Below, in pieces: positions 18,231 through 26,822 of a DNA stretch of 64,000 bases. Within the stretch, counting starts at the first letter, position 1; each line of letters begins with the position of its first letter. Position numbers and translations under genes: made by a program. Location of the stretch: the NCBI GenBank assembly GCA_016745315.1, contig CP066886.1:4340501-4404500 (forward strand), read 5' to 3'. The notes below the pieces were generated by a model. It was not told the origin of the DNA. It saw only the letters and a list, made by a program, of their open reading frames with translations, and made no database searches. The stretch is from Arthrospira sp. PCC 9108 (GTDB lineage: Bacteria > Cyanobacteriota > Cyanobacteriia > Cyanobacteriales > Microcoleaceae).

Positions 18231-18358
18231 GCTGTGCTTCTCTGATGCTAACGATAGGTATGCGATCGCATTTTAATCACTGAGAAAACCTAGTTTCTCA
18301 TCATCATACAAGTATGAAGGCGAGACAATATGCTACTTTCACCATTGCATCAACTTAG

Positions 18359-18751
18359 CTAATCTTCCGAGCCTACCTGTTTCAGATAAATGTGCTTACG
18401 TCCCAGAATAATCTCAAATTCATCTCCCGGTTGCAGATCCATTTGCTTCGTATAGGCTGACCCAATCAACAGGTTGTTATTAGATTGAACCGTAATTCTA
18501 TAACTTGCAGAACGTCCCCCACGTCCATTACCTTCTGATTTACCATCTAGTTCGATTCCTTCAGCGTCTATTAAGGCGTTAAGGAATTTCATCATATTAA
18601 CTCGCTCTATACCGCCTTTTGTTAAGGTATAGTATCCGCATTCTCTGGCTTTCTCTTCTTTGTTCATGTGGCCGAGATTTCGGACTTTTTCTAAAAGTGC
18701 TTGACCAGTTAGCGGTTGTGCTTGAGTGTCGGAATTGTTCTTCTTAGCCAT
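18359..18751 (-). CDS. AbrB-family transcriptional regulator (cyAbrB)
   Basis: The 130-residue product is typical of the cyanobacterial AbrB clade. The N-terminal half (about 13-60) contains LTGQALLEKVRNLG and a CGYYT segment. The DNA-binding AbrB swapped-hairpin domain is C-terminal (YRITVQSNNNLLIGSAYTKQ..LQPGDEFEI), reversed compared with Bacillus AbrB. cyAbrB proteins influence carbon/nitrogen balance, hydrogenase and photosynthesis genes and are often autoregulated. The only gene-proximal regulatory structure seen is an 11-bp-arm inverted repeat 40-72 bp upstream of the start. The next gene upstream is divergent (Rrf2-like). Confidence 0.93.
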   Translation of the reverse strand: MAKKNNSDTQAQPLTGQALLEKVRNLGHMNKEEKARECGYYTLTKGGIERVNMMKFLNALIDAEGIELDGKSEGNGRGGRSASYRITVQSNNNLLIGSAYTKQMDLQPGDEFEIILGRKHIYLKQVGSED

Positions 18752-18790
18752 GATGTCTTCCCTTGCATATTCGAGATGATGTCATCACCC

Positions 18791-18823
18791 CAGTTATGGT
18801 TATCTCTCGGACAACCATAACTG
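18791..18823. promoter_or_regulatory. inverted repeat upstream of cyAbrB gene
   Basis: CAGTTATGGTT (18791-18801) is the perfect reverse complement of AACCATAACTG (18813-18823), with an 11-nt spacer. It is 40 bp upstream of the abrB start codon and about 330 bp before the divergent Rrf2-like gene. It may be a protein-binding operator or a leader hairpin. The rest of the 405-bp intergenic region (18752-19156) shows only AT-rich, promoter-like sequence near TTAATCAATGATG. Confidence 0.55.
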
Positions 18824-19156
18824 TTCACGATGACCTGGTACCTGGATACTATCTTACACTAAGAGCGCAGAATTATTCATCTCCATCATTAACATTTTTA
18901 ACGGATGTAATCATCCTATAGCTGATTATTCTGTAAAGGCTTACCTGTTTGTGGTTTCCCTAATCTATTACTGTCGGTAGTTGAGGTCAAACTCAGTTAG
19001 AATCTAGGAAGGATGGATCAAATGATGTTAATCAATGATGTATCCGTAAATTCCACTAGATAGATAAGGATGAGTAATCTGGGTTAAGGTGGGTAGCAAC
19101 GGCTGAGACTAGAGATCAAATAACTACAAAAATTACTGTTAATTTGAAAGGGATTA

Positions 19157-19599
19157 ATGAAGTTAACTACTCGCGGACATTATAGTGTTAAAGCATTGTT
19201 AGATTTAGCCATGCTGGGCAGCAGTGGTCCCGTGTCGGTACGAGCGATCGCCTCTCGGCAAAATATTCCAGCTCCCTATTTAGAAAAGTTACTAATTGAG
19301 ATGCGGCGCAGGGGGTTAGTAATTTCCGTAAGAGGCTCTCAGGGGGATATAAGTTGGCATATCCACCTGCTCAAATTTCTCTGGGGCAAATTCTGGAAGC
19401 CGTTGGTGAGACCATAGAACCTTTATCTAACCATCAACCTGATGCTGAACAAATAGAGGATTGGGTAACATTTACTCTCTGGAATCGTCTCCATGAAAAA
19501 TTAAAGGAGGCTCTGTATAGCATCTCCCTAGAAGACCTTTATTATGATGCCCTCAGTTGGCAGGCGGCTCAGGGAGAGTCCGCTAGTTTTGTGGTTTAA
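19157..19599 (+). pseudogene. Rrf2-family transcriptional regulator, interrupted by a -1 frameshift
   Basis: Two overlapping frames together encode a full Rrf2-type winged-helix regulator. The first gives MKLTTRGHYSVKALLDLA through the recognition helix and wing (VRGSQG). The second supplies LAYPPAQISLGQILEAVGE and the dimerisation helix. The break is at a run of five Gs (19342-19346). Adding one G restores the family motif GGYKLAYPP and a 147-aa protein of normal length. It is therefore a recent inactivation, a programmed slip, or a sequencing error. No Fe-S-binding Cys triad of the IscR type is visible. cobD starts 40 bp after its stop. Confidence 0.8.
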
Positions 19600-19638
19600 T
19601 TATATGCTGGCGGTTAAGGATTACATGGCAGTTAAGAA

Positions 19639-20640
19639 ATGAGCGATTTCCAGACAATAGTAATTTTGGCAATAGCGGCGGGCTTGGATTATGCTATCGG
19701 TGATCCGTGGAATTGGCTGCATCCAGTTCAAGTTATGGGTTGGGTGATTACCAAATTGACTCAACCAGTTCTGAGATATTTCAAGAGTCCTTTATCTCAA
19801 AAGCTGGCGGGAATTTTGGTGGGGTTGATTTTGGTGATTGGTAGTGGATTGGTCAGTTGGCTGATGGTGGCAGCAGTTAAAGTCTGGTCAGAGCAATTAC
19901 CCTTTCATGGTATTATCTTTGTAGGCTTACAAAGTATTCTTTTAGCTAGTTGCTTTGCTGCTCGGAGTTTGCGAGCGGCCGCTGAGGATGTACAAGAGCC
20001 TCTGCAACGGGGGGATTTGCCAACAAGCCGCCAGCGATTAAGTCAGTATGTGGGTCGAGATACGGAACATTTATCGAAACCTGAAATTGAGCGGGCTATT
20101 GTGGAAACTATTACCGAAAATGCGATCGATGGTATGATGGCTCCCCTATTCTATGGGATTATTGGTTTGCTGATACCAGCAGTGGGAAGTGTTCCTCTGG
20201 CTTGGGCTTATAAAGCTGCCAGCACCCTGGATTCAATGATTGGTTATCGTGAAGCACCTTATACTCATATAGGATGGTTTAGTGCTAAATTAGAGGATGT
20301 TCTGACTTGGCTTCCTTGCCGTCTCAGTGTAATTACGGTTGCTCTATTGTCGGGTCAACCTAGACGGGTTTGGCAGATATGTCGCCGAGATGCTATTAAT
20401 GATCCTAGCCCTAATGCGGGTTGGAGTGAATGCGCCTATGCGGTGGCTTTGGGGGTACAATTGGGGGGAGTGAATCAATACCGAGGAAAAGTTAAACATA
20501 AACCTACTTTAGGAGATCCTATTGACCCGATTACGTCAGAAACTATTGAGGGGGCGCTGGCTATCACCCGCAACTCAATTTTTATATGGTTAGGCGCGAC
20601 TTTTATTATATTTATAATTAGGTCAATATTTTGGCAATAA
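19639..20640 (+). CDS. cobD: adenosylcobinamide-phosphate synthase
   Basis: This membrane enzyme of late cobalamin synthesis (CobD/CbiB) attaches aminopropanol phosphate to adenosylcobyric acid. It has 333 residues and about five hydrophobic segments. Family motifs are LDYAIGDPWNWLHPVQVMG (residues 16-34), GRDTEHLSKPEIERAIVETITENAIDG (near 137-163), PLAWAYKAASTLDSMIGY and DAINDPSPNAGWSECAYAVALGV. All look intact. No other cobalamin gene is adjacent. The ATG is 39 bp after the Rrf2-like frame, so they may share a transcript. Confidence 0.95.
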   Translation: MSDFQTIVILAIAAGLDYAIGDPWNWLHPVQVMGWVITKLTQPVLRYFKSPLSQKLAGILVGLILVIGSGLVSWLMVAAVKVWSEQLPFHGIIFVGLQSILLASCFAARSLRAAAEDVQEPLQRGDLPTSRQRLSQYVGRDTEHLSKPEIERAIVETITENAIDGMMAPLFYGIIGLLIPAVGSVPLAWAYKAASTLDSMIGYREAPYTHIGWFSAKLEDVLTWLPCRLSVITVALLSGQPRRVWQICRRDAINDPSPNAGWSECAYAVALGVQLGGVNQYRGKVKHKPTLGDPIDPITSETIEGALAITRNSIFIWLGATFIIFIIRSIFWQ

Positions 20641-20735
20641 AAATAAGGCGTTATTTAGCCAATAATGTCGGCAGTAAATATAGATATTTGGCAGATATCT
20701 AAACCAGTAATTTTGTGAAGCAATCAACTTGAATC

Positions 20736-21269
20736 ATGAGTAAAATTGTCGAAATCCTATCGGCTGAAGAAATGCGGCGAACTTTGAACCGTTTAGCATC
20801 CCAAATTGTGGAAAGTGGGGGAGATTTATCTAACCTGGTATTATTGGGAATATATACGCGGGGGGTTCCGCTGTCGGAAAGGTTAGGGAACCAAATTAAC
20901 TTGCTGGAACAGTTGACGGTTCCTCGTGGCGCTTTGGATATTACTTTCTATCGGGATGATTTAGATAAGGTGGGGATGCGAACTCCGGCACAAACTAAAA
21001 TTCCTTTTGACTTGACAGGTAAAAAAGTGGTTTTGGTGGATGATGTGATTTATAGTGGACGTACTATTAGGGCGGCTTTGAATGCGGTAATTGAATATGG
21101 AAGACCGGAGACTATCCAATTGGCGGTTTTAGTCGATCGCGGTCATAGACAACTACCCATTCAAGCGGATTTTATTGGCAAAGAACTCCCGACGGCTAGA
21201 GATGAAGAGGTGCGAGTATATCTGGAGGAGGTAGATGGATACGATCGCATAGAATTAAAGTCCGAATAA
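20736..21269 (+). CDS. pyrR: PyrR-type uracil phosphoribosyltransferase/regulator
   Basis: The 177-residue protein is a PyrR-family phosphoribosyltransferase. The PRPP-binding loop is VVLVDDVIYSGRTIRAAL (near residues 94-111) and RGVPLSERL is the N-terminal loop. In Firmicutes PyrR binds pyr mRNA. In cyanobacteria a regulatory role is less clear and the uracil phosphoribosyltransferase activity may be what matters. No pyrimidine gene is adjacent. fni follows 67 bp downstream on the same strand. Confidence 0.92.
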   Translation: MSKIVEILSAEEMRRTLNRLASQIVESGGDLSNLVLLGIYTRGVPLSERLGNQINLLEQLTVPRGALDITFYRDDLDKVGMRTPAQTKIPFDLTGKKVVLVDDVIYSGRTIRAALNAVIEYGRPETIQLAVLVDRGHRQLPIQADFIGKELPTARDEEVRVYLEEVDGYDRIELKSE

Positions 21270-21336
21270 TCAGAATAAGTTAAAGGTATCCATCACCGCT
21301 GTCTGGAATTAATTATCAATTGGGAACTGTATAAAA

Positions 21337-22368
21337 ATGGAATTTTCCACGGAAAGCCGCAAGGCTGATCATCTGCGAATTTGTTTAGAGTCTGATGTAC
21401 AATTTCGCCAAAAAACCAATGGTTTCGATCGCTATCGGTTTACCCATTGCTGTCTACCGGAAATTAATCTTGGGGAGGTAGAGGTCTCTACAGAGTTTCT
21501 GGGTAAGTCCCTGGCTGCGCCGTTGTTAATTTCCTCGATGACTGGTGGCACAGAACAGGCTAAACTAATTAACACCCGCCTAGCTAGGGCGGCTGCCAGA
21601 CATCAAATTGCTATGGGGGTGGGTTCCCAAAGGGTGGCGGTGGAAAAGCCAGAATTAGCCCCTACTTTCGCAGTGCGATCGCTCGCTCCTGATATTGTAC
21701 TATTTGCTAATTTGGGCGCAGTTCAACTAAACTATAGCTATGGCTTAGAGCAATGTCAGCGGGTAATTGATATTCTGGAAGCCGATGCCCTAATTTTGCA
21801 TCTCAATCCTCTCCAGGAGTGCATTCAAACGGAAGGCGATACTAATTTCCGAGGACTACTTGACAAAATTGCCGATTTATGCTACAAGCTGCCAGTTCCG
21901 GTGATTGCCAAAGAAGTCGGTAACGGCATATCGGCTGCTATGGCTAAAAAGCTGATAGATGCGGGAGTAGCTGCCATTGATGTGGCTGGTGCGGGCGGTA
22001 CGTCTTGGGCGAGAATAGAAGGACAGAGGGCTACAGATCCTCGTCAGCGACGCTTGGGGGAAACTTTCGCTGATTGGGGTTTACCGACGGCTGAGTGTAT
22101 CACTGAGGTTAGGGCAGATTCTCCTGATATTCCTTTGATTGCTTCTGGGGGACTCCGCAATGGTTTAGATGTGGCTTATGCGATCGCTTTAGGTGCTGAT
22201 TTAGCCGGTTTAGCGTGGCCTTTTTTACAGGCGGCGGCTGAGTCAGAGGCTGCTGTTGATAGCTTGGTAGAGATTCTGATAGCCGAAATATCCACGGTGC
22301 TATTTTGCACGGGAAGTAGAACCATGAAGGATCTTCAGCGACCACAAGTTTTGAGAGCCATATATTGA
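21337..22368 (+). CDS. fni: type 2 isopentenyl-diphosphate delta-isomerase
   Basis: This FMN- and NAD(P)H-dependent enzyme interconverts IPP and DMAPP, the building blocks of carotenoids, phytol and quinone tails. The 343-residue barrel shows SSMTGGTEQAKLIN near residue 66, GVGSQRVAVEKPE, ANLGAVQLNYSYG and HLNPLQECIQTEGDTNF. The FMN-phosphate motif is DVAGAGGTSWARIEG, and IASGGLRNGLDVAYAIALGAD follows. Cyanobacteria use this type 2 enzyme in place of type 1. The length is normal. Confidence 0.96.
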   Translation: MEFSTESRKADHLRICLESDVQFRQKTNGFDRYRFTHCCLPEINLGEVEVSTEFLGKSLAAPLLISSMTGGTEQAKLINTRLARAAARHQIAMGVGSQRVAVEKPELAPTFAVRSLAPDIVLFANLGAVQLNYSYGLEQCQRVIDILEADALILHLNPLQECIQTEGDTNFRGLLDKIADLCYKLPVPVIAKEVGNGISAAMAKKLIDAGVAAIDVAGAGGTSWARIEGQRATDPRQRRLGETFADWGLPTAECITEVRADSPDIPLIASGGLRNGLDVAYAIALGADLAGLAWPFLQAAAESEAAVDSLVEILIAEISTVLFCTGSRTMKDLQRPQVLRAIY

Positions 22369-22440
22369 CCACAGAAACACTCGCCGCCTACTAGGTAGGG
22401 GAGGGTTTGGGTAATAGGGGTTTGTTGGTAAACCGGGGGC

Positions 22441-22475
22441 AAAAAAACAGGACAGTAGGGCATAGCCCCCTGTCC
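22441..22475 (-). terminator. rho-independent terminator of the solute-binding protein gene
   Basis: Read on the minus strand, GGACAG and CTGTCC (22470-22475 and 22450-22455) pair around an inner GGGC/GCCC stem and are followed by seven Ts (22441-22447 read as As on the plus strand). It lies just after the stop of the family-5 binding protein gene. Confidence 0.75.
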
Positions 22476-22485
22476 CATCTATGAG

Positions 22486-24168
22486 TTATTGGGGAGTGAA
22501 TTTAGCCAAAGGCCAGAAAGGGAACTGTTGATTAGCCTGGAGGTTAACGCCTTGAATGTTGTTTTGGGCGAAAACATGGATTTTGTCTTGCCACAGGGGA
22601 ATAAAAGGCACATCCTCAGCCAGAATTTGTTGAATTTCCTGAAAGATAGCTTGGCGAGTCTCAGGGTTAGCCTCAGTGCGCTGTTGACGAATTAACTGAT
22701 TCATGCGATCGCTATAGTAGAAAGACCCATGATATTGACTAGCACCTTCGACGCATCCAGTTTGGGGGGAACCATTAGCACAATCAAGAAAGGGGTGTAT
22801 ATAGTTATCAGGGTCCAAGAAATCGGCATACCAATCCAGAATAAAAGTCGGATAAATTCCCTTATCCAAATTTTGAAAAGCGGTAGTTGTATCGACACTT
22901 TGAGGTTGTAACTGTAAAATACCCCCCAAATTATTATCAGATAAAGCCTTGAGAGTAGCCGCCAACTCTTGACGTTTCTGGGAGTTCGCGCCATACCAAA
23001 GTTCAACCACAGCGGGGTTTTCGGGAGTAAATCCCGCCTCTGTTAACAGTTGTTTAGCCTTCTCAAAATTAGCATCTCCGTAGGCTTCCTTAAATACGGG
23101 AAGGTGACTTTCAAAAGTAGTAGGAATGAGACTATAAAGAGGTTCGGCTTGTCCTCGGAGAACCCTTTCATTAATTAAATTTCTATCGACTAAAGAGGCG
23201 ATCGCCTGTCGAACTTCCACCCGGTCTAAGGGTTCGCTGTTCACATTTAATACTATGTAATTAATAGTATTTCCATCAGCACTAATTGCTTGCCATCTTC
23301 CCTGTTCTGCACCTTCTAATAAATTGGCAATTTGGTCAGGCTCAAGGGATATATAAGCGACATCGACAGCATTAGTGCGGAAAGCATTAAACAAATTAGC
23401 AGGACTAGAAAAACGTTGTAAATCCACACCTTGATTAGCTGGTTTATCCCCCCAATATTGGTCAAAAGGATGGAGGCGAATCAGATCAACAGCATATTCT
23501 GTTAAAACATAAGGTCCGGTTCCGACAAAAGAATTAGGCTTAAATTTACCCGCCCCAATTTCATAAGCACTAGGGGAAACCGCACAAGCTCCCGAAAATG
23601 CTAATAGGGAGGGGAAAGCGGCAAAGGGACGCTTGAGTTTAATAGTTAATTCATATTCACCGGTGGTGGTAATATCCTCAACAATATCGGAGAGTAAAGA
23701 GGAAGGGGGTCCGCCGTTTTCAATAAACCGGCGCAGGGAAAAAGCCATCGCCTCAGCATTAAAAGGCGTGTCATCATGGAAAAGCACCCCCTGGCGTAGG
23801 GGTATAGTATAGGTTAGCCTATCGTCGCTAATGGTAGGAAAATCGGTAGCTAGTTGAGGCTTGAGTTGGGTAGTTCCCACTTCATAGGCGTAGAGGCGAT
23901 CGCCTAAATTATACAGAAGATTGCCAGAAATAACCTCATAAGCATCGGCTGGATCGATAGTGCGGAGGGTTTGGGTAGTACCAATAATAATCCGTTCGTC
24001 GCCGTTGCTAGACCCTGGGGTAGTAGTGGTTTGATTATTGGGTTGAGCGCAACTGATAATGAGGAAGCTAACCAAGCCAAACAGTCCTAAAAATTGCCAT
24101 AGGACTCGGAACCGCCGCCGACTACCCCTAACCAAGTTAGATAACAGCATCTGGTATTTTGTGTGCAT
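22486..24168 (-). CDS. family-5 ABC transporter substrate-binding lipoprotein (DppA/OppA-like)
   Basis: A lipoprotein signal (residues 1-41) ends in the lipobox LIISC, so the protein is anchored in the periplasm. The mature part is a family-5 extracellular solute-binding protein: RIIIGTTQTLRTIDPADAYE at the start, TYTIPLRQGVLFHDDTPFNAEAM in the first lobe, GTGPYVLTEY, and a C-terminal YYSDRMNQLIRQQR..I..EDVPFIPLWQ segment. Such proteins bind peptides, nickel or other small molecules, and the ligand cannot be told here. No permease or ATPase genes are adjacent, so it would use a transporter encoded elsewhere. It begins 12 bp after the Cas6-like gene and is probably co-transcribed with it. Confidence 0.9.
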   Translation of the reverse strand: MHTKYQMLLSNLVRGSRRRFRVLWQFLGLFGLVSFLIISCAQPNNQTTTTPGSSNGDERIIIGTTQTLRTIDPADAYEVISGNLLYNLGDRLYAYEVGTTQLKPQLATDFPTISDDRLTYTIPLRQGVLFHDDTPFNAEAMAFSLRRFIENGGPPSSLLSDIVEDITTTGEYELTIKLKRPFAAFPSLLAFSGACAVSPSAYEIGAGKFKPNSFVGTGPYVLTEYAVDLIRLHPFDQYWGDKPANQGVDLQRFSSPANLFNAFRTNAVDVAYISLEPDQIANLLEGAEQGRWQAISADGNTINYIVLNVNSEPLDRVEVRQAIASLVDRNLINERVLRGQAEPLYSLIPTTFESHLPVFKEAYGDANFEKAKQLLTEAGFTPENPAVVELWYGANSQKRQELAATLKALSDNNLGGILQLQPQSVDTTTAFQNLDKGIYPTFILDWYADFLDPDNYIHPFLDCANGSPQTGCVEGASQYHGSFYYSDRMNQLIRQQRTEANPETRQAIFQEIQQILAEDVPFIPLWQDKIHVFAQNNIQGVNLQANQQFPFWPLAKFTPQ

Positions 24169-24180
24169 CTGATGAATGTT

Positions 24181-25308
24181 TTAATTTAAGGCGCGCCGTG
24201 CTAGTTTAGCATAGGTTTTTACTGTCTGATATGGCATTTCTAAATCAGTAGCGATCGCCACTAGAGATTCTCCCAACTCCCGACGCGCCAGAATAGTCGC
24301 CCAGGTTTCGGCTATGTCGGTGGCGCGGTTTCCCCCGGTGCGCTGTCTTTGGGAACGGAAAATGTCGGTTAATTCCAGAATGCGATCGGCTAGTATTTGT
24401 TGAATAGTAGACACATTCTGGATATCGTCTACTAACCAGCCTAAGCGGGTTTGTCCTAAGCCAAAGGGGGTTTTATGTCCCGTTCCACAGTAGGGGGCGA
24501 GTTGTCCTAGGGCGTAAAATAGCTGTTGCTGCTGTTGGATATTTCCAGAAAACTGGGTTTTGCTTTTCTGGGATCTGGCTAATTCAATGGCTCCGGTGAA
24601 CCCGGTTACCATTCCCCGTTTTCCGGCGGCGACTTTGACGGACTGTAGATAATGACGTTGGAGGATGACAAACTCATCGACCCATTCTAAAAATAGGTCG
24701 CGATCGCATTTAATCTCCGAAAAATCATGCCATCGCCGCAGGTAGCTATGAAATAGGTTAACTGGAATTGGTAGGGGGAGATGATGTCCTTTGTGACGAA
24801 AACTGGTGGGAGAGAGAAAACTTAATTTCAGGTTAGAGGTTTTGGGAGACTGCTGTTCCCACAGTTGCTGATAGGTCTTGGCTTCCAGGAAGACTTTACA
24901 GGAATTGATGGTTAGGGGGGCGTTTCTGAGTTCAATGCGGGGGGGTAGGTTTTGGGTCCATTTCCCTAGCCACTGAACTACTGGACGAGATAACCCGGTG
25001 ACATACCAACGGTAGAGGCGATCGCCTTGTAGTTGCAGATTTTTTCCAGAGGTGATTAGGGAACCGGACAACCCTGAAATGGTAAAGGGTTTTTCCGATT
25101 GTCCATCATGGAGATATTGGGAAAGTTCTGGGTTAGTGTTACGCACTTGGTCGAGAAACCAGGCGTGTAGACCAATGGTATATTGAGGGTAAAGGATATG
25201 ATTGTCGGTGGGTGTGAGTTCAAATTCTAAACCTACCAATTCGCTTTCGGTAGACCAATGGGAATTTACCGAGGGATGCTCACGGTTACGTTTATTGGGG
25301 TAAGCCAT
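24181..25308 (-). CDS. cas6: Cas6-like endoribonuclease with C-terminal helix-turn-helix region
   Basis: The protein has 375 residues from ATG 25308. An upstream ATG at 25374 would run into the egtD promoter and add an unconserved tail. The body resembles cyanobacterial Cas6: LSPTSFRHKGHHLPLP in the middle, GFTGAIEL, and the glycine-rich loop LAPYCGTGHKTPFGLGQTRLGW characteristic of RAMP-fold Cas6. After that loop a C-terminal stretch of about 75 residues (RTGGNRATDIAETWATIL, then LGESLVAIATDLEMPYQTVKTYAKLARRAL) looks like a helix-turn-helix, which Cas6 proteins normally lack. Several His residues near SFRHKGHH could be catalytic. No CRISPR array or other cas gene lies in the window. Its target is therefore open. 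Confidence 0.75.
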   Translation of the reverse strand: MAYPNKRNREHPSVNSHWSTESELVGLEFELTPTDNHILYPQYTIGLHAWFLDQVRNTNPELSQYLHDGQSEKPFTISGLSGSLITSGKNLQLQGDRLYRWYVTGLSRPVVQWLGKWTQNLPPRIELRNAPLTINSCKVFLEAKTYQQLWEQQSPKTSNLKLSFLSPTSFRHKGHHLPLPIPVNLFHSYLRRWHDFSEIKCDRDLFLEWVDEFVILQRHYLQSVKVAAGKRGMVTGFTGAIELARSQKSKTQFSGNIQQQQQLFYALGQLAPYCGTGHKTPFGLGQTRLGWLVDDIQNVSTIQQILADRILELTDIFRSQRQRTGGNRATDIAETWATILARRELGESLVAIATDLEMPYQTVKTYAKLARRALN

Positions 25309-25349
25309 AACAGTTGATGGTTTTTGAGTTCGGTTAACATAACCTTTTG

Positions 25350-25377
25350 TTGACAATGGTATGGGACAATACATAAT
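25350..25377 (+). promoter_or_regulatory. sigma-70-type promoter for egtD
   Basis: A perfect -35 TTGACA (25350-25355) is followed after 16 bp by CATAAT (25372-25377). The predicted start of transcription is near 25384, about 40 bp before ATG 25423. This argues against the GTG at 25405 being the main start and against the longer Cas6 start. Confidence 0.6.
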
Positions 25378-25422
25378 GGCAGCAGTTTTTTTGATGCCAT
25401 TGCTGTGTATACTTTAGCCATA

Positions 25423-26469
25423 ATGTATATCTCCCACCCCCAGACTACTACAGAAACGAGCGATCGCTCCCTACTCCAGCAACGAATCAGGATTGAATCT
25501 CTAGTTAATGCAAATCAGACCCCAGCCAATGAACCCGCCACGGGTTATGATATAATCGAGAGTCTAGCAACCCCCTACCAGCCGAAAACTCTGTCCCCTA
25601 AGTATTTTTATGATGATCAGGGTTCTCTATTGTTTGAAAAAATATGCGAATTACCCGAATATTATCCGACCCGCACAGAAACGGCTATTTTAAGGGATTT
25701 TGCGTCGGAAATTGCCACTTTAACTGGTCCGACGGAATTGGTAGAGTTAGGGAGTGGTAGTTCTACTAAAACTCGGATTTTATTAGATGCTTACCAAAGT
25801 TTAGGCTATCCTCTGCGTTATCTTCCCATTGATATTAGTGGCGGTATTTTGGAAAATAGCGCCTATCAATTATTAGAAGATTATCCATCTTTACAAGTTC
25901 ATGGAATTGTAGCCACCTATGAACAGGCTTTAGCAAAATTAGAACCCGCACCCCTTCCCAGTCGGATGATTTGCTTTCTGGGTAGCACCTTGGGAAATTT
26001 AACCCCCACTGAGTGCGATCGCTTTTTTGCACAAATTACAGCCGCTTTATTACCGGGGGAATATTTCCTATTAGGAGTTGATTTACATAAACCCACCGAT
26101 ATTGTAGAAGCCGCTTATAATGACAGTCAGGGGGTAACGGCTGCTTTTAATTTAAATATGCTGTCACATTTAAACCATCGTTTTGATGGTGATTTTGATA
26201 TCAAAAACTTTGAACATTGGGCTTTTTATAACCTAGAAGAACATCAAATTGAGATGCACCTACGCAGTCTCTGTCAGCAAACTGTACGCCTAAAAAGTTT
26301 AAACTTGACCGTCAATTTTAGCGCCCAGGAAACAGTCCGCACCGAAATCTCCCGCAAATTTGAACTAGAAAATATGCAGAATTATCTTAACCAGCAAGGT
26401 TTACAACCCGTCAAGACTTGGACTGATAGTAACAATTGGTTTGGTCTAATTCTGGCTAAATTGACTTAG
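25423..26469 (+). CDS. egtD: EgtD-like L-histidine N-alpha-methyltransferase
   Basis: This SAM-dependent enzyme is of the EgtD family (348 residues from ATG), which trimethylates histidine to hercynine, the first step to ergothioneine. Motifs are SPKYFYDDQGSLLFEKICELPEYYPTRTE near the N-terminus, the SAM loop ELGSGSSTKTR, LPIDISGGIL, FLGSTLGNL and LLGVDLHKP. The C-terminus has RTEISRKF. In many cyanobacteria egtD is next to egtB, the sulfoxide synthase, but no egtB is here. Related methyltransferases of other specificity exist, so the substrate is a family inference. It ends before two hairpins shared with convergent rpmB. Confidence 0.88.
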   Translation: MYISHPQTTTETSDRSLLQQRIRIESLVNANQTPANEPATGYDIIESLATPYQPKTLSPKYFYDDQGSLLFEKICELPEYYPTRTETAILRDFASEIATLTGPTELVELGSGSSTKTRILLDAYQSLGYPLRYLPIDISGGILENSAYQLLEDYPSLQVHGIVATYEQALAKLEPAPLPSRMICFLGSTLGNLTPTECDRFFAQITAALLPGEYFLLGVDLHKPTDIVEAAYNDSQGVTAAFNLNMLSHLNHRFDGDFDIKNFEHWAFYNLEEHQIEMHLRSLCQQTVRLKSLNLTVNFSAQETVRTEISRKFELENMQNYLNQQGLQPVKTWTDSNNWFGLILAKLT

Positions 26470-26485
26470 GTAGGATAGGAAGTAT

Positions 26486-26542
26486 GTCTGGGACAATTAA
26501 TTAATTATCCCAGACCTCTCGCCCTCTCCCAGAAGGAGAGGG
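26486..26542. terminator. two adjacent hairpins between convergent egtD and rpmB
   Basis: GTCTGGGA (26486-26493) pairs with TCCCAGAC (26508-26515). CCCTCTCC (26522-26529) pairs with GGAGAGGG (26535-26542) with a 5-nt loop. Both are perfect 8-bp stems without long T-tracts, so they probably act from both directions. Confidence 0.55.
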
Positions 26543-26585
26543 AGTTCCATGATCAATAGATATGGGTGGTATATGGCTGGAAAAG

Positions 26586-26822
26586 TTAAAATTTATTGAG
26601 ATCGATGCCAGCCTCTTTAGCCATAGCTTGTAACCCTTTCTTCTCAATAGTTTTAATAGCCTTAGTGGAAAGTCTCAGACGTACCCAGCGCTTACCTTGG
26701 GGCCACCATATCCGTTTCCACTGCAAATTGGCTTGTTGTAGTTTATGGCTACGACGGTGGGAGTGAGAGACAGCCATTCCGTTATTAGCCCGTTTTCCTG
26801 TAAGCTGACAGACACGAGACAT
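26586..26822 (-). CDS. rpmB: 50S ribosomal protein L28
   Basis: The 78-residue basic protein begins MSRVCQLTGKRANNGMAVSHSHRRSHKLQQANLQ, cut here into parts: the Cys-containing TGKR start and the SHSHRRSH segment are diagnostic of L28. The middle has KRIWWPQGKRWVRLRLS and the end GLQAMAKEAGIDL. The length is normal for bacterial L28. It is a single-gene unit, convergent with egtD. Confidence 0.97.
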   Translation of the reverse strand: MSRVCQLTGKRANNGMAVSHSHRRSHKLQQANLQWKRIWWPQGKRWVRLRLSTKAIKTIEKKGLQAMAKEAGIDLNKF

